A stretch of 64,000 bases of DNA from Actinomucor elegans (Eukaryota; Mucoromycota; Mucoromycetes; Mucorales; Mucoraceae), in the NCBI GenBank assembly GCA_026027325.1, contig JAMSLZ010000005.1, positions 248,001 through 312,000 on the forward strand, written 5' to 3'. Position 1 is the stretch's first letter; each line of letters opens with the position of its first letter. Positions 33,665 through 45,085 of the stretch are shown here, in pieces. The position numbers were made by a program, and so were the translations under genes. Under the pieces are notes generated by a model, which worked only from the letters and a program-made list of their open reading frames with translations, was not told the DNA's origin and searched no databases.

Positions 33665-36600
33665 ATGGTGGTTGTTCAAAGGTCCATTATTTGGTCTCCA
33701 CATGAAGGACAGAACCAATTTCTTGCTGGTGGCACTGAACTCAAATTATACGAATGGGTGCCAGAAGTGAGTTTCTTTTTAGTTGTGTAGACATTGATTT
33801 AACAATGGCTATAATAGACCAATGAATCTGTAGGCAGAGCACGTTATATCTCGACGATCCCTGATATTACGTTAATGATGGTATAAATCAACGCGTTTTC
33901 ATTGCTTTTGGAAACTAACATGTTGACTTAAAGTGCGCCGATTGGTCTCCAGATCCCAACTGTTCCGATCTAGTAGCAGTTGGTTTAACTACAGGAAGAA
34001 CCTTGCTTGTGCGTATGCAAGAACATTCTTTGACAGACTATCCAAACTCTGACAGTGTTGAAACACCAAGACAAGGAAGAGCGACCATATACAACCATAT
34101 GAGCAGTAGTAGCAGTAATTTACTTCGACAGCAACAACAGCAACAGCAACAACAACAGCAACAACAACAACAACAACAGCAACAAAAACAATATCCCTCT
34201 CTAGGTGTCAAACTATCGCGTTCCAGTAATGTAGTATCATTTTCAAAGACACACCCTCACTTATTAGCAGCAGGGCTTGATAAAGTGAGAAACGATCCAT
34301 GTCTGTTGGTTTGGGATGTATCTCGATCTTTAGATAGTTATTGTAATACGCCTACTGGATCACAAACACCTACCGCTGCTTTTCCTACTACCACCACTTC
34401 CAATAGACATTCCCATCAATCTTCTATAACGAATCAATGGAGAATAGATAACTATGATGGTAACCATTGAACGATAAATCAAGTAAATTCCCATGCTTAT
34501 TTCTTTGTATACATTAGACCGAACTAGATATACGAGTAACAACCTTAATAACGATATGCCACTTGTTTCAACACCAGGATCAGGGTAGGTTCCATAGCAT
34601 CAGGCACTACATTAAACAACTCAATACTATTCAATAGATCGCGAGAACAAGGACCAGTAAGACAGTACGGTTCTTCCGAAGCCATTTCATCTTGTGCTTG
34701 GTCAGTCCACGCCAATGCACCTCTATTAATGGCTGGTATGGGCAACAAGTACTTGCGCGTCTATGATATTCGATCAGAAAGCTCGCAGCCACTTCAATTT
34801 GCTACCAAAGCTGTCCACGGTATTGTCGTTGATCCTTTCTGTCCTTATCGTCTCGCTTCTTACACCGAAGAAGGCATCATTAAACTTTGGGACATTCGAA
34901 AAAACAACGAAGCGATCCTTACCTTGAACCCCGAAAACAAAAACAACCTCTCCAAAATCGTCTTTTCTCCAACTCAACCAGGCTTTTTGGCTTCATTAAC
35001 TAAAGATGCATCTCATATCGACCTTTGGGATATTCAAGAAACCTGTTCTTTGCAATCAGCTGTCAATTCATCTGTACAAAAGTCGACGCAGCAACCATCA
35101 CCCGCTACCTCCAATCTGATGGAACGGAGTGTATCTCAGTTACAGCAAGAAAATGATGACAATCTTAGTATTCCTGTTCTTTGGAAAAGTCGCAAAACAC
35201 GATCTAGTAGTAAAAAGTTTGCTTCTTTTGCCTTTATTCCTCATTTTTCAAAGCATCAGCCCGTGCCAAATACACATCATATCTTGTCAGTGCATACGGA
35301 TGGTAAGTTTGAGTCGGTCAAAGTGCAAGAAGCCTGTCAAATGACTTGGCAGCCAACAGGTGGGATGGCTATGACAGGCAAAAAAGGGTTGTTGTCTTAT
35401 CATCCTGCGTTCTTGGATAATACTAAAAGAATGGCTCAATTGCAGTTACAAGAAGAGGATAAATCAGTGTAAGTTCTTGGTGCATTATCAATGGATTATC
35501 TATTCACACACACATATATATATATAAAAGCAGGATTCAAGACCGAAACAACGAGGAATCGATTACAATAAGCACAGACAAGGCATTAGCAACCGAATTG
35601 GATAAAGATATCTCAGTAATTATGCGGAAAAGGCTGTTGGAAGGTTACTCTATGGATGTAAGATACTATCATAATGTTTTTTTTTTTTGATTTTGTTATC
35701 TAAATTCCTGATATAGTCTACTAAAAACATTACTATTGTTCGAGAGGATCGTAAACTCAAAGAATTATGGTCTTGGATCAAGATTGCAGATCATATAGCA
35801 GCTAAACAAAAGATCGGCAATACGGACTATAGCTTTCACGGTGTTTATGGTATTTGGATGGCTTCTCAAGGCCGTAATAATAAATCTCCAGCCCACACAC
35901 CTCGTACCTCATCTCCTAAACCACCAAGACACAGTTCATTAAGATCAAAGGAAATAACTGCAATATCTTTGGATAATAGCAATAATGTCACTGAGGATAA
36001 CTTGCAGATGGTAGATACAATGAAACTGCCTCAACGAAAACTCGCCTTGTCTGCGTGTGGATTTGCATTTGATACAAATGGATTTGAAAGAGAACTGATA
36101 GAGTAAAAGAAAAATTTTGTAGGGATTCCCCAAGTATATTTTACTAATTGTATCTATAGACTCGAATCTCGTGGAGAATATGATAAAGCGGCAGGTCTGG
36201 CTTTATTTCATGGTGATTCTGAAAGAGCAATTAAAGCATTTGGTAGTGCTCGAGGAAAAGATCATAAAGAAGGTAACCAATCATATGCATGAAATTTATT
36301 ATGTGTGTATGTGCTAACCGAGGTTTGCAGAGCAACAACGCAAACTCATGTCTGCTATCTTGGCAAGCTACCAAGCCGGTGGATCAAACACTAATGATAC
36401 ATGGAAAGATATTTGTGAATCATTGAGTAATGATATGCAAGATCGACCTTACTTACGCGCGATTTTTGCATACATTGCCTCCAACGATTGGTATAGAATA
36501 TTAGATGAACCTGGTTTGCCTCTTAGAGAACGTATGGCTGTTGCTTTGCGTGTATTAGATGATGATGAAGTGGGTATAGTAGCCTGTATCAACAAAGCCA

Positions 36601-37484
36601 AAGCTTACTTGTCTCTTTTTTGTTAGATGACTGCATATTTAAATAGAACATTAGACAAATTAATACAAGAAGGCGATATAGAAGGTGTCGTAGTAACAGG
36701 ATTGACAGTGCAAGGTGTCGATTTGTTAGAAAAAGTTCTCGATAGAAACGGTGATGTACAGACTGCAAGTTTAATTATGAGTTATATTGTACCCAAGCGA
36801 TTTAAAGACAACCGAGTCGAAGATTGGGTGGAAAAGTAACTAATCTAGTTCAATAAGATGTCAAAGCTAACAAACCTTTTTTTTTATAGTTATCGCTTAT
36901 TAATGGATCGATGGCAAATGTGGCATGAAAGAGCCAAATTTGATATCCAACGCGGTAAACGTATGAATGCAAGTGAAATTGCTCCACCTCAAGTCTATGT
37001 ACGATGTAACTTTTGTGCTCAATCATTGGGGCACAGTCTTGTTATACAGAACGCAAGAAACAGGGAAGGGAAGCGAATGAACGTTCAAACAAGTAATCCA
37101 GGTGGTAGAGCATCAGGAAAACAAAAGGTAAATAGAGGAAATGTATGTATGGGACGAAAGCTAATCAGTTTGCTGTAGAGCTCTGTATGCTCAAGCTGTA
37201 AGAAACCACTGCCTCGATGTGCATTATGCTTATTACATATGGGTACACCTATTGATCAGTTAAGACAGACGATCATAGCAAATGATACACACAAAGGTAG
37301 CAACTATTGCAATTGATTTACATGTTTACTTACAGTTACTATAGTGGATCCAGCTGGCTTTGATCTTTGGTTCACTTGGTGCCAGACATGTAGACATGGC
37401 GGACACGCTGTGCATATGTTTGACTGGTTCCAGAAACATTCTACTTGTCCTGTCAGTAACTGCACATGTCAGTGCCAAATTTAA
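33665..37484 (+). CDS. SEA4: MIOS/Sea4 homologue, WD40 subunit of SEACAT/GATOR2
   Basis: Part of the vacuole/lysosome-associated complex that relays amino-acid status to TORC1. Exons: join(33665..33766,33818..33880,33934..34459,34518..34584,34638..35468,35534..35657,35717..36102,36160..36272,36331..36569,36627..36835,36890..37127,37179..37296,37336..37484), 1054 aa; thirteen exons, all GT-AG and in frame. It opens with an N-terminal beta-propeller ([48 protein letters not shown]). A roughly 22-residue Gln tract at about residue 120 (34126-34189) is inserted in a blade loop. After an alpha-solenoid comes the Mios-type zinc/RING C-terminus: [28 protein letters not shown], and [17 protein letters not shown] ending [10 protein letters not shown]. 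Length resembles yeast Sea4 (1038) more than human MIOS (875). Confidence 0.93.
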
Positions 37485-37599
37485 TAAATACCCGAATAAG
37501 ATACTGTAAAACAAAAGCTGGATAGCCATTTGTCCGATGAATGTAATAAAATAGTAAATGAGACCAAGAAATTCGTAGCATTACAACCAGATCGAAGAT

Positions 37600-37672
37600 T
37601 TTTCCCAAATACAGCAACTCACTCGGAGTATCAATTACTAATCAAATGCGACATTGGATTGAGATCGGCTGA
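37600..37672 (-). repeat. Dispersed degenerate repeat, copy 7 (reverse)
   Basis: On the minus strand it reads GATCTCAATCCAATGTCGCA, then TTTGATTAG, and after about 10 nt CCGAGTGAGTTGCTGTATTT. It has the same two blocks and order as the plus-strand copies. Confidence 0.5.
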
Positions 37673-38187
37673 AATTATACATCAAGTTTGAATTGCTGTC
37701 CCAAACATTAAAACTCAGAAAAAACTGGTGCCACTTAATGGGCTTGATTTCTAACCATGAAAATGAAATTATTTAAAAAAAAAGATTATCTAATTCTATA
37801 TATATCCCATATTCATGAGTTCTATTATGTTTGATTTAAGATCCGCATGCGATTTATAATATGGGAGTTGTTTTGTCAAAGGTAATCATGGTAGTGGTGG
37901 AGGACTTATGATTTAATTCCAGATCTCCAATGAAATCGTAGTGTTTGGATATCCTGTCAACAAGCCCTAGTTATTCAAAGAATGGTCGCCGTAGTTTTGG
38001 ATTACTTTGAATAAAGCAACTTAGCAGTAACTCTAATTACAGGGTGTGCGACATATAAGCCATAAACCACTGTAACTCGTATTAAAATACAATTGCAATC
38101 TTGATAATACAAGGCCAAACTAATTGGGACTAATTCCGCTGAGGTAAGACGATGAAAGGCTACTGATTGAGCCAAATTTGAGTGCTG

Positions 38188-38222
38188 TCATTTTCACATT
38201 TTCACATTTTCACATTTTCATG
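38188..38222 (+). repeat. Tandem octamer (ATTTTCAC)n, about four units
   Basis: CATTTTCA-type units repeat head to tail about 100 bp upstream of the spartin-like start codon. It could be promoter-associated or simple slippage. Confidence 0.8.
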
Positions 38223-38321
38223 CTAAAAAAATAAGGATTTCTTGGCTCTTTTTCTCAATATAATTCATGCTTTGCAAAACCGAAAATCATTTTCTTCTTT
38301 TTTCCATACATTAATAACAAA

Positions 38322-39844
38322 ATGGCAGTTTTACCAGTTACGCCTAGAGCAGATCAAATAGATCCAAGTAGCCTCACCTATCTTTGCCTAGTTGACCGGG
38401 TAGCCGTATCTTCCTTTAATGAAGGTAGCTTGGTTCATATAGGTGATGGTCATCTAGTAGTATATATCACCTCTGATATAAACGCTGAACCTCAAGTTTT
38501 ATTACTTCGGTTCTATGATTATTATGATCAAGAAAAGTCAACCATTGTATTACTTTCAAGATCCAAAGCTTGGTTACAAGACGAACGTACCTTGATTTTT
38601 CCGCGTGCAGAAGGTGGGCTTTGGCGAGTGGATTGCAGGTAACAATATCTACTAGTTAAATGATCATTTCCATTTATGCTAATATTCTATATACAGTGAT
38701 TCGGATGAAGCTTCGTTTGGGGAACTTCAAGATGTATTAACTTACTTTATCAAATACGAGAATCGACATCAAATGAAGAACACTTTGGCCATGATCAACC
38801 CTGTTTCATGTCAAGTAACACAAGTAGTTGCAGATAATGTTCATTTGGATCGTACTGAATCAGAAAGTATTCTCGAGGAAGAAGAATTCATTTCAACTCA
38901 TGAAAACGAAAAGGGCCAAAAGTTACCAGTATATGTTAATAATAACACCTCACAGGTAAAAGCTTGGATTTCCAACAGCTTTTTTTTTCTACATACACTT
39001 ACCTTTTGTATAGGAAACCTTGGATCCATCAAAAATCAGAAAAGTAAGACTGCTTTATCAATCTGGAAATGCAATGGTAACTGGCTCTGATTGGATTGCT
39101 CATGCATTGGTATTAGCTGGCCAAGCATTATCCAAAGGTATTTCAAGGTAAAGCAAAAAACAACAAAATAGGCCATTCTACTGTAAAATCATATCAGTTT
39201 ACTCAGTTTTATTTTTATGTAGTGGCAGTAAAATGATCGAAGACAAGATTGAACCAGCCCAAAACCCTATGAAACTAAGCAGCCAAGAACGCCGAGTCTT
39301 TGAAGTAGTTTACAACACTACAAGCACTGCTACGTCCATGGCAGCAAGTTTGGTCGATATGGCAGTTTCAACCGCTGTCTCCAATATTAATGCTATGGTC
39401 TACAACGATCAGCAAATGCAAGCTAGAGAACCAGTACAAAACGCATCTCATCATTTTGGTATCTCGGCTTTACAGGCCGCAGTCAAAATTGTCGGAGGTG
39501 TTGCCTCTGCTGCTTCTATGGTGCTAGGCACTTCACGTGACAGCATTATTCAAATGATACATAAAAAGTACGGTAGTGATGCTGGTTATATGGCTGAAAA
39601 GACTATTGGTAGTGGAGTTAATGCAGCTGAAATGCTGGTGTATTTTGATGCCCGTGGTATTTCAAGACGGGTTGTAGTTGGTGCAGCAAATGAGTATTCC
39701 AACGATAAAAAAAAATCGACGAACGAACAAGTTAGTGGCGATCAAGTAGTATTTGAAAACGAGGATTGGTATCTTGAAGGTCATGCTTCTTCTACTCAAA
39801 ACAGTGGTAAAGCGTCCACAGAAAAACCTCTTATTACACTCTAG
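38322..39844 (+). CDS. Senescence/spartin-domain protein
   Basis: Exons: join(38322..38638,38697..38955,39014..39147,39223..39844), 443 aa. The N-terminal roughly 105 residues form a beta-rich region resembling the one before the senescence domain (SLVHIGDGHLVVYITSD; LLLRFYDYYDQEKSTIVLLS; GGLWRVDCRSDSDE). The C-terminal half from about residue 205 (GSDWIAHALVLAGQALSKGI; AAVKIVGGVASAASMVLGTS; VNAAEMLVYFDARGISRRVV) is Gly/Ala-rich and helical, as in the senescence domain shared by animal spartin (SPG20) and plant ERD7/senescence proteins. Spartin acts at lipid droplets and endosomes, and the domain binds lipids; that role here is inferred. No MIT domain is seen at the N-terminus. Confidence 0.85.
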
Positions 39845-40093
39845 ATTTCATTGTTACATATCATCATCCTTTCATTTATCTACCTTTCCCAAAATTTATA
39901 CACCCTACTCACTATAATATTGCTTATCGTTTTTTTCTTCTCATAATAAATGTCTATATATATATCAAGTTTTAAAAGCATTTAAAAATATTATTATAAA
40001 AACTACTTTTGGATGAAATAGGCCTTGAAGGCAAACAGAATGAGTATATAAAAATACAATGGATGGATGATGGATGATGGTTGTGAAGCCGCA

Positions 40094-40764
40094 TTAGTAA
40101 GCTAATCCTATTTGACTATTGGAAAGTATTTTTGTATCATGAAGTATGGCATGCAGCTCATCTGTGAATAGACCAGCATCATGATGACCATTTTGTTTCT
40201 CGGATAGAACCTCGTTTTCTTGCTGTCGGGCGTTTGCAGTTATACTTAATTGTATCTTTTGCTGCTGCTTGATTTCAATTTGACGTCTTGCTGAGAGAAA
40301 TGAATGATCATTAGCATAATTTGTATTTGAAGTAGCTATGTGGATAATCTGTGCCTGCTCAATTGGCATCTACATTATGATTAGATTTTTATTTTCGCTT
40401 CTTATTCGCTTAAAAAAAAGCAACTTACAAAAAGTGTTTCCATAGATGTATAATCAAAACCAGCATGATTAAGATGCTATAGTCATATTGGTTTTATGAG
40501 CACTTCTGTAGTAATGTAATAATAACAACTTACAATAAAATCAGTAGGTTGACCAATGATACTTTTTGTAATATTATTCTTTTTGTGTCTTTGGTGTTTC
40601 TTGCTCTTTTTCCTTTGCTTTTCATCTTTTTTCAATTGTGCATAAAGTGAAGGCTCCACACGGGTTGGACCAGCTGGACCAAAAGTAGTTTTCTTTGTGG
40701 TTTTATCACACAGTGACATGAATGAGTTTCTTAAGGATTTCGATTTTGAGATAGATGCGCCCAT
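40094..40764 (-). CDS. Small CRIB-motif protein, putative N-myristoylated Rho-GTPase effector
   Basis: Exons: complement(join(40094..40369,40429..40476,40534..40764)), 184 aa. The ATG at 40764 gives MGASISKSKSLRNSF, a good N-myristoylation signal followed by basic residues; a longer in-frame start at 40860 would bury this motif and is less likely. A Lys/Arg-rich stretch (KKDEKQRKKSKKHQRHKKNN) precedes IGQPTDFIHLNHAGF (residues 70-84). This fits the CRIB consensus I-S-x-P-x2-F-x-H-x2-H-x-G, except for Gly in place of Ser. The CRIB is split by intron 1, and its second half lies in a 48-nt exon. The C-terminal part is Gln-rich without a domain. It would be a plasma-membrane effector of Cdc42/Rac, comparable in layout to animal SPEC proteins and yeast Gic1/2. 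Confidence 0.82.
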
Positions 40765-41356
40765 GGTAAATGTATATAAGTCAAGAGTGAAGAAAAGTAA
40801 ACTAGCATATATATATATATATTTATCAGAGAGCGGATGTTTTAGCGCTTTTCCAAACATTTGAACAGGTTACCTTTTATGTTATAAACAACAACTTATT
40901 TGGTAACAAGACCGAACTGATACAAGTCAATGCATTGGAAACCATATGGTGTGATGGTCTGAACGCGTTATTCTTGTGTATGATTCATGCAATTGAATTG
41001 ACTGACATGGTTTATCTACTTCTTATGGTAAGTGTAAATAAACATTCTAAATGTAATTGACAGAAGAGTTATATACTCTAAGAGAACCTACAAACAGACC
41101 AGCAGTAATAGTAGTACATATATATGTGTGTGTAAAGAGCATGAATGGATGATATATTAAATACAAATTATTTGGCATAAAATAAGGTTTTTGTAAAGTT
41201 TATCTTTAAATTTTACGTTTTGTAAACACTCGCGTTTTAGCGTCATTTGTGCTACAAGCAGGTGCTTAAAGATAGTATGCATTCATTCGGTTTACAGTTG
41301 AATAGTTCATTATTTCAAATTACGATGTTCTAGAATAAAGAGATAGATAAACTCTG
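40765..41356. other. Intergenic region between the CRIB gene and the 41.4-kb ORF
   Basis: AT-rich; an AT dinucleotide run near 40806 lies close to the CRIB start. Nothing else is recognised. Confidence 0.5.
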
Positions 41357-41704
41357 TTATATAGGCTCCCAATTCACCCAACGACCATTGATTTTAAAAT
41401 CAATATGTGCTATCTTTGAAGGGAAGCAGCATTTATCTATCCACAAGAGCTTTGAATAGTTTCCTATAGTTGCTGAACCATAGATCAAGATGATTATCCC
41501 TGATATTCTGTCCAATATATCAGTTAATTCTGAACATAGGCTACTGCTCAGGTGCAATGTTGAATTGAATCTCGGAGAAAGCTCTGGAAATGAATGGCTA
41601 CTGGTATATGAATTGCAGTATAATTGCCATTGATTATAAAGTATTTTGATAAAAATTTCAGCAGAATGAGCAACAGCATCTGTTAGAAAAGTCTCCCAAG
41701 ACAT
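41357..41704 (-). CDS. Hypothetical 115-aa protein
   Basis: An intronless ORF from ATG 41704 to TAA. It starts MSWETFLTDAVAHSAEIFIK and ends DFKINGRWVNWEPI, with a hydrophobic stretch SGIIILIYGSATIG in between. I do not recognise a family. Support comes from a normal amino-acid composition and an isolated position with no overlapping gene. Against it are the short length and absence of introns. It could be a real small gene, a terminal exon, or chance. Confidence 0.35.
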   Translation of the reverse strand: MSWETFLTDAVAHSAEIFIKILYNQWQLYCNSYTSSHSFPELSPRFNSTLHLSSSLCSELTDILDRISGIIILIYGSATIGNYSKLLWIDKCCFPSKIAHIDFKINGRWVNWEPI

Positions 41705-42342
41705 AACGTTTATCTATCCAGTTTAAGTTATGCTTTTTTCCCTTTTGGTATGATTATACCCTGGAGCGCCTCTATTGATTTTCAAACAACTACATCGTAT
41801 ATCTATTTATGCATAAAAAATATTATCACCCTTTTCATTTGGATGGTGTTTATTGATTTGTTTGTAGCTTGCTTAAATACCCTTGGAAATTAGACCACAT
41901 GGTGTCTAAGATTTATTCGTTGTTTTTACCCTCAAGAATCAAGCAACTGTCTCGAGGGTATGATTGGATACAATGGCTTAAAGAATATATCTGCCTGTTT
42001 TGACCGCAACAGGTTGACCGTTAAATGGCTACAAAGGCTTCGGAATATGAAGAATAACCAAATTTTTTTTTTGTTTATATACAAGTCCTTATATTACGGA
42101 GTCCGTAGCCAATATGGCCTTTAGATGACAGTAGTAGCTAATCAGAACACTCATATTTAGGGAAAGATACACTAACGTTTCCCGAAATGAATATTGAATT
42201 TAGCGGCTGCGTTCTTTCTCTCAGATTCCAAAGTACGGTCACAATTCGGACTGTTTGTTTGGGAGGGTCCTTACCTACTATATTTACTGTAGGGGTGCTT
42301 TAAAGCGTCTTTTTCTTTTTATTCCTATACATTTAAATCAAC
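41705..42342. other. Intergenic region upstream of TIM13
   Basis: AT-rich promoter region; nothing specific beyond short T runs and a CCTTTTG/CTTTAGG-rich stretch. No gene is seen. Confidence 0.5.
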
Positions 42343-42778
42343 ATGAGCGATTACTCTTCCAGCTATAACCTCGGTGGTGATTCCGTAAGTACACAGCTCC
42401 AAGCGACGATGACGAAATAACAGCCCCTATTTTCTTTGTTTAAACTGATGTATTTGATGTAGGGTAACAAGAAGCAAGAAGTTATGGACCAAGTTCGTTC
42501 CGAACTTGCTTTGGCCAACGCTCAAGAACTCATTAACGTAAGTGGATCGATGGGGATAATTAGAATTGGACGCGGTTTTTTTTTTGACACGCGTTTTATA
42601 ATAGAAAATCAACGAAAAGTGCTATTTAAAGTGTGTTCCTAAGCCTGGTGCTCGTCTTGAATCTGGTGAGCAAGCTTGTCTCTCCAAGTGTATGGATCGT
42701 TACATGGAGGCTTGGAACGTTGTTTCCCGTGCCTATGTTGCTAGACTCCAACGTGAATCTCAAGGCGGTAACCTTTAG
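42343..42778 (+). CDS. TIM13: Mitochondrial intermembrane-space chaperone Tim13
   Basis: Small Tim that with Tim8 escorts hydrophobic precursors across the intermembrane space to the inner membrane. Exons: join(42343..42384,42463..42537,42605..42778), 96 aa. The twin CX3C signature is complete: Cys45-x3-Cys49 and Cys64-x3-Cys68, 14 residues apart, forming two disulfides after Mia40-driven import. The segments [20 protein letters not shown] and [20 protein letters not shown] are typical for Tim13 rather than Tim8, Tim9 or Tim10. The N-terminal 14 residues (exon 1) are Ser/Gly-rich and variable, as usual. Confidence 0.95.
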
Positions 42779-43797
42779 ATTGAATTAGAGACGCCCAAAC
42801 AAAAATTGTGATATATATATAATCTTTTCTTACCTCTCTCTCTCTGTGTATTTTATCTTTCCCAATTCACAAATGTATAGCCCAGTTTAATTTGCTGTTG
42901 TTTTATATATAAAATACGGAAAAAAGACAGCACAACTAGTGCGCTTATTATCAATTGAGGTATATCTGTACGATCAAGTTGGCGGTTATCAAACCTTTCA
43001 GTTATAGTTCGACAGCGCGAATTCTTTCAATACCTCCAAACTAAGCTTGTAGACTATTAGCAAAATGCAATCATCTTCCAATGATTGGTTTGCGTATGCC
43101 ACGATATGAAACAAGTTTTATCTATGCCAAATGTCACATTTTGTTTAAATCATGATAAAGTACAACTAGCCAGGGAAGTCATTAAGGCAAGTACTGAAAA
43201 AAACATACTCCCTCGGTACTTTCGCGACTGAGAAAAATTCACAACAGTTCAACTTATTGGAAATGGAATGTACAGAGGAAGAGCCAATTTATCATCATTT
43301 TGGTCCTTATGTATTATAGAAAAAAACTATCTTTTAAACGTCGAAGTAAAAAAAAATTTGTATAGTAAAAGACAATTTATTTACAAAAAAAACTAGACAA
43401 AAAGACATACTAGAGATAAACTCCGGTAAAGATCTATCAAATAAAGATAAAGTAAGTATATATATTCAAAATATAAGCCATACGTTATAATAAATGAAAA
43501 TAAAGAAGAATAAATGATAACATTTCAGAGATTGTTCACCTTGGTAATACCCACATCTCAAAAAAAAGATTGTGAACTCGGAATATGCTTTGATTCGGGA
43601 CCAAAAAAGTTTTCCATCATGTTATGTTATCATCATCATCTATGCTTTTCAAGCATTATAACATATAATTGTACATACCTTTATGAGTTTTTTTTTTTTA
43701 GTAAACAAGAAGAAGTTGAGTAGTAAAAATTTTCACTTTGAAAGCCTTTTTATAAACATTAATGTGACGTTCTTTAATACAGTCACAAAATTTTTAT
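42779..43797. other. Intergenic region between convergent TIM13 and RNPC3
   Basis: AT-rich shared 3' flank. Small ORFs at 43514-43910 overlap or abut the RNPC3 3' end and show no domain. Nothing else is seen. Confidence 0.55.
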
Positions 43798-45085
43798 TTA
43801 TTTCGTATTTGTTTCCCGCCCAAACAGGACTGCCATTGGGCGATCATGGAGTGGATAACCATTCACACATTGCACTGCTAAACTTGCAGCAGAGACATTT
43901 GGAAAAGTAATAAATGCTTGACCTCTCAGTCTACCTTTGGTCATCAAATTGACATCAATTTCTTTAGAAAATTTAGAGAAAATATCTACTAGTTCTTCCT
44001 TAGTTACGTGTTTACTGAGGTTCTTGACGTATACTTTCGCGTTAGGTGCTCCTTGTTCATAATGTTTAAACGCAGGTAACTGACCCCACTCTGACATTGG
44101 TACACACTTGTCCCGTATAGCCTGTTGCTCTTGGTTAGGCTGCTGCCCTACAACTATTTTTATTTTATGCCCACTACTGCTGGCTTGAATTGGATGCTGT
44201 TGCTGCTGTTGTTGGCGGCTCACAAGTTTTTGCTTTTCTGCAGAAATTCGAATCAATCTAGCCTGCTTGATTCTTTCCTCTTGTTGTTTTGTTGTATTTT
44301 CATCTTCTTCATCATCTTCTAATTCTGATTCGTCACTCGCCAATAATGCACCATGTTTTCTTTTTGTTAATAGCGATGTTCTTGATTCTTTATCCAGAGG
44401 TCCAAAAGGAGGTGGCATATTGAACTTGTTCATCAAATGAAGCACTTGGGTATAAAGCCTAGGGACTGTGCCAATAGCATGTGTAATATTGTTTAATATT
44501 TCAGGTGTTGGATCTGGATAGTAATAGCAAAGGTGTGGATTGGATGGGTAAAGCAGACCTTGCGATACTGATATTGGATCTGCTGCTTGTTCCTGTTGTT
44601 CTATGGAATAGGGTACCGTCCTATAAATAAAGGATGAGTCTATTTTTTTGCATTTGTATTGGAGGTGAATTGAGTTTTACTTTATCGATTGTTGTTTATT
44701 GGGGTCAGGTTTGGCATATTCCACAGTGATTGTTTTGTAAAACAACCCAAAGTTGATCTTTTGCAACTGTTGGTATGCGTCTTCTGCAGCCTTTCGGTCA
44801 GGGAAATCAAGAAAAGCAAATCCAGGCTGATATGAAAACGGATCAATACATTGTATCTCGCGAATCTGTGAAGCTATCCATTACCATAGCGGGGCTCTGC
44901 ATAAATCGTACACCAATGGGTTTGTACGGTCGGAAATATGCATTTTGAATTTCTGTAGAGCTTGTAATAAAGTCTGGTAGGTGTTTTACTATTAAAGTGG
45001 TAATGGCATTCTAATGGAATCTCTTTAATTATAGTTCGAAACCATATGATATCACGAAATGATGCCTTACATCGTACTGGTTCAT
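43798..45085 (-). CDS. RNPC3: RNPC3 homologue (U11/U12 snRNP 65K), minor-spliceosome protein
   Basis: The U11/U12-65K protein bridges U12 snRNA and U11-59K in the minor spliceosome. Exons: complement(join(43798..44620,44681..44865,44912..45010,45071..45085)), 373 aa. RRM1 (about 8-90) has TTLIVKHLPDFI as its first strand and QPGFAFLDFPDRKAAEDAYQ as RNP1. A middle region with NNITHAIGTVPRLYTQVLHL and MNKFNMPPPFGPL is diagnostic of RNPC3. An acidic and Gln-rich linker and RRM2 (KVYVKNLSKHVTKEEL; GRLRGQAFITFPN) end the protein. Exon 1 is only 15 nt. Intron 2 is 46 nt; choosing its donor at 44911 restores a canonical RRM, whereas reading on leads to a stop, so this junction is inferred. Confidence 0.9.

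Larger units (their letters stand above)
37485..38321. other. Intergenic region between MIOS and the spartin-like gene
   Basis: Contains a minus-oriented dispersed-repeat copy (37600-37672) and a tandem octamer array (38188-38222) near the next gene. No ORF is supported. Confidence 0.6.
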
